From Candidatus Moraniibacteriota bacterium (GTDB lineage: Bacteria; Patescibacteriota; Minisyncoccia; Moranbacterales; UBA1568): 36,248 nt of DNA. The DNA is taken from NCBI GenBank assembly GCA_023261645.1, contig JAHFOO010000007.1, positions 22,330 through 58,577 on the forward strand, read 5' to 3'. Of the stretch, positions 1 to 7,094 are shown in pieces. A program made the position numbers and the translations under genes. The notes beneath the pieces are model-generated. The model saw only the letters and a list, made by a program, of their open reading frames with translations, did not search any database and was not told where the DNA came from. Positions within the stretch are counted from its first letter, which is position 1; each line of letters opens with the position of its first letter.

Positions 1-989
1 TTTCTCTCGAGACTTCACCTATCACCGAAGATAAGGTCATCGAAGTACTCGGTACGACCAAAAAAGAAAATATCGTCGCTCTGCTTCGCCTGATCGGAAA
101 CCATGAACTGTATCCCAGTCTCCATTTCGTGAGCAAACTTTCTCAAGACGGTGCTGATCTTTCGATTTTCTCCGGCACATTGCTCCATTATTTGAGCGAT
201 CTCCTGCTCGTCTCCGCCGATCCTGCGAATGGTCCGCAAGAGATCGATTCGATGACTTTCGAACAGAAAAATGCGCTCATCGAATTGGCAAAAATATTTT
301 CTCCAGCCGATATCGTAAGAATGCTCGAATATTTCCAAATAGCAGAGACAGCAAGCAAGGTTTCAGTCATACCGGAACTTCCTCTCCAAATCGCCATTGT
401 AAAGATTTTATCAGATGATAGTCGACAACCAACAATAGACAATAGACCCACGGGAAAGGAATTTCCTGAAAGAAAAACGCTGACCCATCCTATCAGGTCC
501 ATCGCATCCGAACAATCAGCGGTTCCTATGGCTGTAGAGAGACAGACGCCAAAGAAACAAGACAAGGAGCAGACAATTCCAGTGACAAAAGAGGATCATA
601 CGGATCGTGAATCAGATGAAACGAGCATTGACCTCGATATCGTGAGAGAAAAATGGCCACTGATCCTCACTACGGCAAAGCGTCTGAATGCCTCTCTCAC
701 TCTCGCACTCTCCACCGCCCGTCCGATTGAAACCACCGGAAAGATCATCACTATCGCTGTCAAATATCCCTTTCACAAAGAACGCCTCGATGAGAAAGCC
801 AATCAATTGACACTTGCCACCGCCTTTGATACGATACTCAAGTCAAAAATGCGGATACGTATCGTCCTTGAAAGTACTGTTTTGACATCTCCACCAAAAA
901 TCGATGAAGAGGCTAAAGCCCCTTTGCTCAGTCCCCTTGTAAACCAAGCACTGGATCTCCTCGGTGGCACATTGGTGAACGAAAGTTGA
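1..989 (+). CDS. dnaX: DNA polymerase III subunit gamma/tau, C-terminal part (5' partial)
   Basis: The open frame continues to the left edge (first full codon at base 3), so the ATG at 129 in the ORF track is internal. The residues before it include ITEDKVIEVLG, which with the following helices matches domain III of the DnaX clamp-loader subunit (oligomerisation collar after the AAA+ module). This part holds the end of that collar, a low-complexity linker rich in polar and charged residues, and a C-terminal alpha/beta domain (LNASLTLALSTARPIE) like the tau tail found in many bacteria. The AAA+ motor is off the window. DnaX pairs with DnaE, also encoded here, in the replisome. Odd: the linker contains the translated repeat-like stretch DSRQPTIDNR at about 416-450. 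The gene is followed closely by tRNA-Gln. Confidence 0.88.
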   Translation, partial: SLETSPITEDKVIEVLGTTKKENIVALLRLIGNHELYPSLHFVSKLSQDGADLSIFSGTLLHYLSDLLLVSADPANGPQEIDSMTFEQKNALIELAKIFSPADIVRMLEYFQIAETASKVSVIPELPLQIAIVKILSDDSRQPTIDNRPTGKEFPERKTLTHPIRSIASEQSAVPMAVERQTPKKQDKEQTIPVTKEDHTDRESDETSIDLDIVREKWPLILTTAKRLNASLTLALSTARPIETTGKIITIAVKYPFHKERLDEKANQLTLATAFDTILKSKMRIRIVLESTVLTSPPKIDEEAKAPLLSPLVNQALDLLGGTLVNES

Positions 990-1025
990 TGGACGACACA
1001 CAGGATATGAATCGATAAGTATCAT

Positions 1026-1097
1026 TGGGGAGTAGCCAAGTGGTAAGGCAGGGGCCTTTGAAGCCTCCATTCGTAGGTTCGATCCCTACCTCCCCAG
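1026..1097 (+). tRNA. tRNA-Gln (anticodon UUG)
   Basis: A full cloverleaf can be drawn. The acceptor stem is TGGGGAG/CTCCCCA, the D stem GCC/GGC, the anticodon stem GGGGC/GCCTC (one G-T pair) with loop CTTTGAA, and the T arm GTAGG-TTCGATC-CCTAC. The anticodon TTG at 1058-1060 reads CAA, and CAG by wobble. The discriminator is G1097; CCA is not encoded, so a CCA-adding enzyme is needed. The window also carries gatA, gatB and gatC, which would amidate Glu-tRNA(Gln) to Gln-tRNA(Gln). Confidence 0.96.
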
Positions 1098-1113
1098 CTG
1101 ATGAAAAAAAAGA

Positions 1114-1122
1114 TGCTATACT
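1114..1122 (+). promoter_or_regulatory. Extended -10 promoter for the ATL-protein gene
   Basis: TGCTATACT is a TGn-extended -10 element (TATACT, 5/6 match) 34 bp before the ATG at 1157. No good -35 lies 17 bp upstream, as expected for an extended -10 promoter. The identical nonamer precedes dnaE. Confidence 0.5.
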
Positions 1123-1156
1123 TACTAAGTAAGGCATTTTTTTATATCGGAACACT

Positions 1157-1474
1157 ATGCAGACATTCAGTAAGCGTGTAGTGAAAATAGCCCTCTCTAT
1201 TCCCTCTGGTCGAGTAACGACATACGGACGCATCGCACGAGCTGCCGGTGGTGGAAATATGGCCTCTCGGAGTATCACCAGTATTCTCGGCAAAGCCTAC
1301 GACAGTAGAGAAAAATCCATCCCCTTTCATCGCATTGTCTACGCTGACGGACATATCTGGACCGATGCCTCACATCATCGAGAACGTATGCGTCTCTACA
1401 AGAAAGAAAGTATCTCTATCGATGGAAAAAATAGGGTCAAAAATTTTAGAGAAATCCTCTTTGATTTTCAATAA
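1157..1474 (+). CDS. Alkyltransferase-like (ATL/MGMT-family) DNA repair protein lacking the active-site Cys
   Basis: This 105-aa protein aligns by eye with the DNA-binding C-terminal domain of O6-alkylguanine-DNA alkyltransferases. IPSGRVTTYGRIARAAG is the helix-turn-helix entry and SRSITSIL carries the probable arginine finger. The catalytic PCHR motif reads IPFHRIV: Cys is replaced by Phe. Alkyltransferase-like proteins (ATLs) lack this Cys (often PWHR) and are known to flag O6-alkylguanine for nucleotide excision repair rather than to demethylate it, so that role is inferred here. It is complete for a stand-alone ATL. It opens a likely three-gene run with the small membrane protein (17-nt gap) and the HAD hydrolase. 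No clear Shine-Dalgarno precedes the ATG. Confidence 0.85.
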   Translation: MQTFSKRVVKIALSIPSGRVTTYGRIARAAGGGNMASRSITSILGKAYDSREKSIPFHRIVYADGHIWTDASHHRERMRLYKKESISIDGKNRVKNFREILFDFQ

Positions 1475-1491
1475 AAAAGAAAAGAAAAAGT

Positions 1492-1653
1492 ATGGAGAAA
1501 AAGATTATCTGGATATCCCTCTTTATCGGATCGACAATAGGCGGTTTCATACCGCTCCTCTGGGGAGAAAATATGATTTCTTTCTCATCTATCCTCTTCA
1601 CCGGTATCGGCGGATTTATCGGTATTTGGGTCGGTTTCAAAATGACACACTGA
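1492..1653 (+). CDS. Small glycine-rich membrane protein (53 aa), unknown function
   Basis: This gene is too short for the ORF track. It runs from ATG at 1492 to TGA at 1651-1653. Two hydrophobic segments are visible, KKIIWISLFIGSTIGGFIPL and SSILFTGIGGFIGIWVGF, both with glycine-zipper spacing (GSTIGG, GIGGFIGIW) suited to helix packing, separated by a short LWGENMISF turn. A two-helix hairpin in the membrane is likely. It sits 17 nt after the ATL gene and 5 nt before the next ORF, so it is probably cotranscribed. Codon use is ordinary for the window and the hydrophobic pattern is unlikely by chance. I cannot assign a function. Confidence 0.65.
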   Translation: MEKKIIWISLFIGSTIGGFIPLLWGENMISFSSILFTGIGGFIGIWVGFKMTH

Positions 1654-1658
1654 ACTCT

Positions 1659-2321
1659 ATGGATACCAATCACGCCAGTTTCGATATGAAAGAGAAGAAG
1701 ACGATCATTTTCGATCTCGACGGTACGCTTGTCGATATCGAACCAATATTCGTAAAAATATTCAATACACTCGCCAAAAAATTCGGTTATGCACCGATTC
1801 ATCCGGAAGAGATTCCGACGCTTAAGAAACTCCGTCTGAAAAGCCTTATCTGGAGGCGTCTTGGATTCCGTATTTTATTATTTCCAATTATCCTGAAGCG
1901 TGGTCGTGAAGAATATCATAAACTCATTCCCGAGGTGAAACTTTTTGCTGATATGAAAGAAACGGTTTTCGCCCTTCATTCTCAAAGCTTCATCATCGGC
2001 ATTGTCTCCTCCAGCGATCAAAACACCATTACAGCACTGATGAAGAAATTTGCGATTCCTATAGACTTCATTTATCACTGCAGTATATTCAATAAAGCAA
2101 AGACTCTCAAAAGAGTTCTCAAAGAAAGGCAACTTACACCATCTGAAACTCTCTATATCGGTGATGAGGTGCGTGATATCGAGGCCTGCAACAAATGCGA
2201 TATGGACATCATTTCTGTTTCCTGGGGACTCAATAGCGAGGAAGCTCTCCGTGATGCCGGAGCAAAAATAATTGTGGCAAGTCCTTCTCTCCTCCTCGAA
2301 ATACTCACTCGCAACAGATGA
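1659..2321 (+). CDS. HAD-superfamily hydrolase (phosphoglycolate phosphatase-like)
   Basis: This protein of about 220 aa has the full HAD motif set: motif I FDLDGTLVD (nucleophile and acid Asp), motif II at IVSSSD, motif III Lys in NKAKTLKRVL, and motif IV GDEVRDIEAC. A helical cap between motifs I and II makes it a subfamily I phosphatase of the Gph/PGP type. The substrate cannot be told from sequence; small phosphate esters such as phosphoglycolate are typical. The ORF track extends the frame back to 1248, but that part overlaps the ATL and small-membrane-protein genes. The start is therefore the ATG at 1659 (5 nt after the previous stop) or at 1686; neither has a Shine-Dalgarno. Confidence 0.85.
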   Translation: MDTNHASFDMKEKKTIIFDLDGTLVDIEPIFVKIFNTLAKKFGYAPIHPEEIPTLKKLRLKSLIWRRLGFRILLFPIILKRGREEYHKLIPEVKLFADMKETVFALHSQSFIIGIVSSSDQNTITALMKKFAIPIDFIYHCSIFNKAKTLKRVLKERQLTPSETLYIGDEVRDIEACNKCDMDIISVSWGLNSEEALRDAGAKIIVASPSLLLEILTRNR

Positions 2322-2329
2322 ATCTGGTA

Positions 2330-2358
2330 TTGACATATACCCCCTAGAGGTATATAAT
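2330..2358 (+). promoter_or_regulatory. Consensus sigma70-type promoter with CsoR/CstR-like operator palindrome
   Basis: TTGACA (2330-2335), a 17-bp spacer and TATAAT (2353-2358) match the consensus perfectly. The spacer is almost wholly occupied by a palindrome with arms ATATACC (2335-2341) and GGTATAT (2349-2355) around a C-rich, CTAG-containing centre. It overlaps the end of the -35 and the start of the -10. Operators of the CsoR/CstR family (Cu(I) or persulfide sensors) have the general look TACCC...GGGTA, so repression by such a regulator is a reasonable inference. No regulator gene is in the window. Confidence 0.75.
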
Positions 2359-2406
2359 AAAAGTAGTGCTGGCTCTACGGTACCGATAATTATTTTCATC
2401 AAACAT

Positions 2407-2946
2407 ATGTCACACATACTCGTCGACCAAAAAGTTCCGGAAGTTGTATTCAAAACCCGTGTACGCGATGAATCGATCGGAGGAGACAATCCTTATCGTT
2501 GGCACGATCTCACCACAGATGATGTTTTCAAGGGGAAAAAGATCGTCCTTTTTGCCTTGCCTGGAGCATTCACTCCTACCTGTTCGTCGACACATCTGCC
2601 CGGATATGAATCAAACTTCCCTCTTTTCAAAAATCTCGGTATCGATCAGGTTGTTTGCCTCTCTGTCAACGATGCTTTCACGATGAAACAGTGGGCTGAC
2701 AAACTCGAAGTAAAAAATATTTTTATGTTGCCTGATGGCAACGCCGAGTTCACCAGAAAGATGGGGATGCTCGTCAAAAAAGAAAATCTCGGTTTTGGTG
2801 ATCGGTCCTGGCGCTACAGTATGTATGTCGAAGATGGCATCATCAAAAAACTCTTCGCTGAAGAAGGGTTTGTTGACAATTGCCCAGATGATCCTTTTGA
2901 AGTAAGTGGCGCCGACACGATGCTCAAATTTCTGAAGAGCCGTTAA
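2407..2946 (+). CDS. Peroxiredoxin, Prx5/hybrid type
   Basis: This 179-aa thioredoxin-fold peroxidase reduces H2O2 and organic or sulfur hydroperoxides. The active-site motif PGAFTPTCS places the peroxidatic Cys at residue 59; the Prx5 features NDAFTMKQWADK and SGADTML follow. Other cysteines are C84 (VVCLSV) and C159 (DNCPDD). C159 is near the C terminus and could resolve, but it does not sit in a resolving-Cys motif I recognise. The ORF track starts at 2272, but the ATG at 2407 is the family N terminus and lies about 42 nt downstream of the expected transcription start. It is monocistronic: strong promoter upstream, hairpin terminator downstream. The operator-like palindrome suggests induction by copper or reactive sulfur. 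Confidence 0.92.
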   Translation: MSHILVDQKVPEVVFKTRVRDESIGGDNPYRWHDLTTDDVFKGKKIVLFALPGAFTPTCSSTHLPGYESNFPLFKNLGIDQVVCLSVNDAFTMKQWADKLEVKNIFMLPDGNAEFTRKMGMLVKKENLGFGDRSWRYSMYVEDGIIKKLFAEEGFVDNCPDDPFEVSGADTMLKFLKSR

Positions 2947-2956
2947 GGTAAAAAAG

Positions 2957-2990
2957 AAAGCACTCTCTGATGAACTTAGAGTGCTTTTTT
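2957..2990. terminator. Bidirectional intrinsic terminator
   Basis: AAAGCACTCT and AGAGTGCTTT form a 10-bp stem around an 11-nt loop, with a T tract on the plus side and a matching A-rich flank for the minus strand. It separates the convergent peroxiredoxin and flavoprotein genes and overlaps the last codons of the latter. Confidence 0.85.
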
Positions 2991-4247
2991 TATCTTCGCA
3001 GCCTCTTCTCCAGCGACATACCCGGTAGTGAAGCAGAGCTGAAGGCTGTACCCTCCTGAAGGACGATCGATGTTCAAAATATCACCCACGAGATAGAGAT
3101 TCGAATAGAGACGCGAACGCATCGTCTTGAAATCCACTTCCGGAAGAGTCACACCTCCGCTCGTAACGATTGCTTTTTCCGCTCCGAGGAGTCCGGTTAC
3201 TGTCATCTGCATACCTTTCGCTGTTCGGCCGAGAGACAATCGCTCTTCCCGACTGATGACATTGACCGCTTTCTCACCATTTATCTTTACAATCTCCAAG
3301 AGTGCAGAGGCGAAAGATGCGGGAGCAAATTCACCCAGTATATTCTTTATTTTCTTATTCTTATTCTGCTCAAAAATCTCCTGCAATTTCCTATCAATCA
3401 TACCAAAATCCATCTCTGGCAGGAGATCAAGCGAAACAACGACTTCACCGTATGGTAGGAATTCGCTGATAGACTTGCTCATATTCAGAACAAGAGGACC
3501 GCTTAAACCGAAATGCGTGAAGAGCACCTTCCCTTTCTTTGAAGGAAGTATTTTCTTTCTTTTCCCCAGCGTGTCATTTTGAAAGAAAGAAAGTTTTGCA
3601 TCTGCCAGACTGACTCCTGACAAAGCATGCACCCATTTTTCACGGATAGTGATCGGTACCAATACTGCCTGCGACTTGATGATAGTATGCCCGATTCCTT
3701 CAAGCCATCGGAAGCCATCTCCTGTCGATCCTGTTTCCGGATGAGATTTTCCTCCAGTTGCAAGAATATATGAATGAGCCTCCATTTTCTCTCCGTTTTT
3801 GAGGAGCACTCCATCTACTTTCCCCTCTCTTGCAGAGAGTCCCATAACAGACGTTCCCGGAAGAACGGTCACAGTTCCCTCATTCATATATTGCTTCAAT
3901 ACTGCAAATACAGACTCCGCCTTATCCGTCACGGGAAAAACACGTTTTTCAGCTTCAATTTTCGTCGGCATATTACGCTTATGGAAAAAATCGAGTGTAT
4001 CTTGCACTCCGAACCGTGAAAATGGTGAGAACAGAAATTTGGCAGTGTCTTTGAATTTATCCAGAAAAATATTGATATCGAATTCTGCATTGGTGAGATT
4101 GCATCGTCCTCCCCCCGTGATCAGGAGCTTCTGACCGAGAGAATCATTTTTCTCAATCAACAGAGCCCGTGCACCGCACTCTGCAGCACGTCCGGCCGCC
4201 ATCATCCCTGCCGGCCCGCCTCCGATAATAATCACATCATACTGCAT
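2976..4247 (-). CDS. HI0933/YhiN-family FAD-dependent oxidoreductase
   Basis: This 423-aa flavoprotein belongs to the HI0933-like family. The N-terminal Rossmann motif IIIGGGPAGMMAAGRAA binds FAD, followed by GGGRCNLTNA. The C-terminal block GGVTLPEVDFKTM...LYLVGDILNIDRPSGGYSLQ is a family hallmark that completes the FAD site. The physiological substrate of this widespread family is not settled, so only a redox role is claimed. Length is normal. The gene is convergent with the peroxiredoxin and shares its terminator. The start MQYDVIII places the GxGxxG at the usual distance from the N terminus. Confidence 0.9.
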   Translation of the reverse strand: MQYDVIIIGGGPAGMMAAGRAAECGARALLIEKNDSLGQKLLITGGGRCNLTNAEFDINIFLDKFKDTAKFLFSPFSRFGVQDTLDFFHKRNMPTKIEAEKRVFPVTDKAESVFAVLKQYMNEGTVTVLPGTSVMGLSAREGKVDGVLLKNGEKMEAHSYILATGGKSHPETGSTGDGFRWLEGIGHTIIKSQAVLVPITIREKWVHALSGVSLADAKLSFFQNDTLGKRKKILPSKKGKVLFTHFGLSGPLVLNMSKSISEFLPYGEVVVSLDLLPEMDFGMIDRKLQEIFEQNKNKKIKNILGEFAPASFASALLEIVKINGEKAVNVISREERLSLGRTAKGMQMTVTGLLGAEKAIVTSGGVTLPEVDFKTMRSRLYSNLYLVGDILNIDRPSGGYSLQLCFTTGYVAGEEAAKIKKAL

Positions 4248-4292
4248 AGGAAAAATCCGCTTATTGAAATCATCGCATCATCCCACGATATC

Positions 4293-4323
4293 ACTCGCGA
4301 GTCAATACGAAATGATGTATACT
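4293..4323 (+). promoter_or_regulatory. Putative promoter region with 10-bp palindrome
   Basis: TATACT (4318-4323) is a likely -10 for the gene at 4350. The -35 position is taken by the perfect palindrome ACTCGCGAGT (4293-4302) rather than a -35 hexamer, which could be an operator. A second candidate -10, TATAAA at 4339-4344, would give an almost leaderless mRNA. Confidence 0.35.
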
Positions 4324-4349
4324 GGATACATAATTCACTATAAATCGTT

Positions 4350-5153
4350 ATGCACAAACCTTCAAGTTTGCATGATTATGTCGTCGCAATTTCCACAGCG
4401 TTTTTTCTCACGGTTTTTTCAGGGTTTTATCTCTATTTCCGGCGTGGATTTATGCTTAATGCACCCGTCGGTGTGGATGCTTTCTATGTTCCGAATAAGG
4501 TCATTGCAAATGTCGGCGTGCTCATTCTGGCCCTTTCATTTCTCTTCGGACCGATTGTACGCTATTTCGATCGCTTTGACGCATGGCTCAGCTACCGCAA
4601 AGAAATAGGTATCGTCGGAGCTTTCTTAGCTATCTTTCATGGCATAATCTCATATTTTTTCCTTCCACAAAAATATCCAAGTGAATACATTGATTTCTCC
4701 TCACTTGAATTTTCTGCCGGCCTCATCGGAGTATCGATCCTTTTCTTCTTGTTCATCATTTCTTTCAAAAAAGCCATCAATCTCATAGGCGCGAGCCGTT
4801 GGTGGTTTCTACAACGCTTCGGACTTCGTCTCGCAGTAATGTTCGCTCTCATACACGTATACGCGCTCAAATGGAATGGCTGGGTAAAGTGGCTTACAGA
4901 AGGTGCTTTGCCATCAAAAGAACTCGCGGTGACTTGGTTACCCGGAGCGAGCCTCCTCACTGCACTTTTCATTACCTGGGTCGTGATTATACGACTGTAT
5001 GAGTCAGCTTTCCTTTTCAAAAGCTTCGGATTGACTACCAAGGAAATTGCTCTGAATATTGAACTCAAAACTCGTGGCCGACGATTCTTCGTCAGAAGCT
5101 TCTTGGCACTCATCATATTGTATATCCTCGTGCTGACACGCTGGGTATTGTAG
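4350..5153 (+). CDS. Ferric reductase-like transmembrane haem protein
   Basis: This 267-aa protein has about six hydrophobic helices and the layout of the ferric-reductase-like transmembrane domain. Histidines lie inside two helices: H97 (GAFLAIFHGIISYF) and H169 (RLAVMFALIHVYALKW), the pattern used to ligate b-type haem. It lacks the cytoplasmic FAD/NAD binding module of full NOX/FRE enzymes, so it resembles the membrane partner (as in MsrQ) rather than a complete reductase. The electron donor and acceptor are unknown. It is an isolated transcription unit, convergent with dedA. The basic loop LKTRGRRFF before the last helix fits the positive-inside rule. Confidence 0.75.
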   Translation: MHKPSSLHDYVVAISTAFFLTVFSGFYLYFRRGFMLNAPVGVDAFYVPNKVIANVGVLILALSFLFGPIVRYFDRFDAWLSYRKEIGIVGAFLAIFHGIISYFFLPQKYPSEYIDFSSLEFSAGLIGVSILFFLFIISFKKAINLIGASRWWFLQRFGLRLAVMFALIHVYALKWNGWVKWLTEGALPSKELAVTWLPGASLLTALFITWVVIIRLYESAFLFKSFGLTTKEIALNIELKTRGRRFFVRSFLALIILYILVLTRWVL

Positions 5154-5192
5154 TAGAAAAAACATCTCTTACAAACGATTCTTGAGTCGCGC

Positions 5193-5216
5193 AAAAAATC
5201 CCCTCTTCGGGGATTT
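5193..5216 (-). terminator. Intrinsic terminator of dedA
   Basis: The stem AAATCCCC/GGGGATTT with a 5-nt loop ends on the minus strand in GGGGATTTTTTGC, a U-rich tail. It lies 22 bp after the DedA stop and also between the convergent 4350-5153 gene, for which its tail is poorer. Confidence 0.8.
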
Positions 5217-5237
5217 CCTTCATCAAAGAACAGCTTC

Positions 5238-5861
5238 TTATGCTTTTCGTTTCTCCTTAATATAAGCTAAAATCCCCGGTAAGAAAGAGAAGAAGATTAT
5301 CAAAAGAATGATTGGCAGAAGATATTTATCCACATCCAAAATATTTCCCAAGAAATACCCGAGCACTACCAACCCAACAGTCCACAGAAATGCTCCGATC
5401 ACGTTATAGAGAAAAAACGCCGGATATTTCATATTCGCCACACCGGCAACGATCGGTGCAAATGTCCTCACGATAGGCATAAATCGCGCAAGGAGTATTG
5501 TCTTCGGCCCATATTTCTCATAAAAACTCTGCGCTTTGAGTACGTGCGCTTTTTTGAAAATAAATGAGTCATCTCGGCTGAAAATCCTCGGACCGACTTG
5601 TCTTCCGAATTCATAACCTACCATATTCCCCAAGACTGCCGAAACGAATAGTCCAGAAATAAGTACGGGAAGAGAGAAGAAACCTCCTGCAGCGAGAAAT
5701 CCCGTGATGAAGAGCAAGCTGTCTCCTGGAAAAAAGAATCCCAAAAACAAACCTGTTTCTGCGAATATTATTCCAAACACTCCCGTATATCCGACAACTT
5801 TGATCAACCCGACGAGGTCTCCGTGGAAAATACCATCGATGAATACTGAAACGAGGTCCAT
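5238..5861 (-). CDS. DedA-family membrane protein
   Basis: This 207-aa integral membrane protein has the DedA (SNARE-associated/VTT) features: IIFAETGLFLGFFFPGDSLLF near the N terminus with the conserved E and FxPGD, GNMVGYEFGRQVGP in the middle, and FMPIVRTFAPIVAGVANM with the conserved RxxxP basic motif. Members are linked to undecaprenyl-phosphate or phospholipid flipping and membrane homeostasis; which substrate applies here is open. Length is normal. It has its own -10 (TATAAT) and terminator, so it is monocistronic. Confidence 0.92.
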   Translation of the reverse strand: MDLVSVFIDGIFHGDLVGLIKVVGYTGVFGIIFAETGLFLGFFFPGDSLLFITGFLAAGGFFSLPVLISGLFVSAVLGNMVGYEFGRQVGPRIFSRDDSFIFKKAHVLKAQSFYEKYGPKTILLARFMPIVRTFAPIVAGVANMKYPAFFLYNVIGAFLWTVGLVVLGYFLGNILDVDKYLLPIILLIIFFSFLPGILAYIKEKRKA

Positions 5862-5890
5862 ACGGCTATTCTTACGAAATTACATCTTTC

Positions 5891-5896
5891 ATTATA
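5891..5896 (-). promoter_or_regulatory. -10 element of dedA promoter
   Basis: A perfect TATAAT on the minus strand lies 29 bp before the dedA ATG. The -35 region overlaps the T tract of the rplJL terminator and has no clear TTGACA. Confidence 0.5.
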
Positions 5897-5909
5897 CTTG
5901 AAAAATGAG

Positions 5910-5943
5910 AAAGAAAAAACCCCGACTCCTCGATCGGGGTTTT
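5910..5943 (-). terminator. Intrinsic terminator of rplJ-rplL
   Basis: The 10-bp stem AAAACCCCGA/TCGGGGTTTT with an 8-nt loop is followed on the minus strand by TTCTTTCTC, giving a TTTTTT tract. It lies 22 bp past the rplL stop. This means rpoB does not follow rplL as it does in most bacteria. Confidence 0.88.
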
Positions 5944-5965
5944 CAGAGCAATACTTGCGACAACT

Positions 5966-6367
5966 TTACTTCAAAGTTACCGTCGCACCAGCCTCTTCGA
6001 GTTTCTTCTTCATAGTTTCAGCATCAGCTTTGGAAACTTTTTCCTTGATAACTTTCGGAGCGGCATCTACCATATCTTTGGCTTCCTTCAATCCCAAACC
6101 AGTTATCTCACGGACAGCTTTGATAGCATTGATCTTCTGATCACCAGCGGCAGTCAATTCAACATCGAATTCAGTTTTCTCTTCAACAGCTGCAGCTTCG
6201 GCTGCAGGCGCTGCACCCATCATCATCGGGGCGGCTGCAGAAACACCAAACTTGTCTTCGAGGACTTTCACGAGTTCTGAAAGGTCGAGCACGCTCATCT
6301 TTTCTATTTCAGCAACAAGCTTCTCAAATTTCTCCGGTACGACGACTTCCTTCTTTTCTTCTGTCAT
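5966..6367 (-). CDS. rplL: Ribosomal protein bL12 (L7/L12)
   Basis: This 133-aa stalk protein recruits and activates translational GTPases. The N-terminal dimerisation helix pair ([19 protein letters not shown]) is followed by an Ala/Pro/Met-rich hinge ([18 protein letters not shown]) and the C-terminal domain with [24 protein letters not shown], which contacts the factors. It is slightly longer than the E. coli protein because of an acidic N-terminal extension. It lies 41 bp downstream of rplJ in one transcription unit and is terminated by the hairpin at 5910-5943. Confidence 0.97.
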   Translation of the reverse strand: MTEEKKEVVVPEKFEKLVAEIEKMSVLDLSELVKVLEDKFGVSAAAPMMMGAAPAAEAAAVEEKTEFDVELTAAGDQKINAIKAVREITGLGLKEAKDMVDAAPKVIKEKVSKADAETMKKKLEEAGATVTLK

Positions 6368-6408
6368 ATGATTATATTATATTACTTATATTAATAACAA
6401 AAAAAATA

Positions 6409-6930
6409 TTATGCTTTCTTCTCTTCGATAGCCTTCAGCACTTGCACCAAACCACTCAGATTGCCGGAAAGGACTCGAACAAAACTTGAAATCGGAGCTT
6501 GGAGCGTACCTACCAACTGTGCACGGAGTTCGTCTCTGCTCGGAAGCTTGGCCAACGCTTTCACTTCATCGATCGACAATTCTTTGACTCCGAGAGATCC
6601 GCCCTCGATAGTGAATGGCACATCCCTGTTCGCCTTCGCAAATGAAGCGAGAACCTTTGCGGCAGTGACTTCATCATACGAAAATGCGACACCGATCTGA
6701 CCATCGAGTTTCCTCACATCAACACTCACCCCGGCATCCTTCAGCGCAAGGTTGAGAAGAGTTTTCTTCAGTACCTGCCAACCGGAACCGTTCTGCATCA
6801 GCTCTTTACGAACCTGCGAAATATTCTTCACAGAAACTCCCTTGAAGTTTGCGAAAACCAATGCCTTGGAGCCCTTGATTTTCTTCGTTACTTCCGCGAT
6901 AAGCACTTCTTTCTGTTGTTTGCTTTGCAT
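6409..6930 (-). CDS. rplJ: Ribosomal protein uL10
   Basis: This 173-aa protein forms the base of the ribosomal stalk and binds the 23S rRNA GTPase centre together with L11 and the L12 dimers. The N-terminal VLIAEVTKKIKGSKALVFANFKGVSV and central SRDELRAQLVGTLQAPISSFVRVLSG segments are typical, and the C-terminal helix for L12 binding is present. The ORF track start at 7068 would translate the leader; the start MQSKQQKEVL at 6930 matches the family and follows the leader terminator hairpin. Upstream lies an L10-type leader, suggesting autogenous control. Confidence 0.96.
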   Translation of the reverse strand: MQSKQQKEVLIAEVTKKIKGSKALVFANFKGVSVKNISQVRKELMQNGSGWQVLKKTLLNLALKDAGVSVDVRKLDGQIGVAFSYDEVTAAKVLASFAKANRDVPFTIEGGSLGVKELSIDEVKALAKLPSRDELRAQLVGTLQAPISSFVRVLSGNLSGLVQVLKAIEEKKA

Positions 6931-7088
6931 ATTTTTGATAAATAAAATCTGCGGGTTATAAACCGCAGACTTAAGAAATTTCTTCAAATAATTTTCGGTG
7001 CTATCTTTTAAAATATCACCAAAAACAATTCCTCGTGAGGACTTATTTGCCAGCCGGCAGAGCCTCATATCAACGGGTATTCAGTTGT
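6931..7088 (-). promoter_or_regulatory. rplJ leader RNA (L10-leader-like)
   Basis: The transcript predicted from the promoter at 7095-7123 has a leader of about 158 nt with successive hairpins. These are TGCC-GGCT-GGCA, TCCT-CACG-AGGA, a long imperfect hairpin from GGTGATATTTT to AGCACC, and finally a terminator-like hairpin just before the rplJ start codon. L10 leaders in other bacteria bind the L10-L12 complex and attenuate rplJL. The order of hairpins and position fit that class, but I could not run a covariance model. Confidence 0.6.
6938..6969 (-). terminator. Attenuator hairpin in the rplJ leader
   Basis: On the minus strand TCTGCGG pairs with CCGCAGA across an 8-nt loop and is followed by TTTTATTTAT, an intrinsic terminator shape located 8 nt before the rplJ ATG. 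Since it lies between promoter and gene it probably acts as a conditional terminator. Confidence 0.65.
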
Positions 7089-7094
7089 ATTCCA

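Noticed and set aside
1248-1658. Long N-terminal extension of the HAD protein
   Set aside because: It overlaps the ATL gene and the 53-aa gene in other frames and has no HAD similarity.
6931-7068. 46-aa N-terminal extension of L10 in the ORF track
   Set aside because: The region is a structured leader with a terminator hairpin, and L10 starts at MQSKQ.
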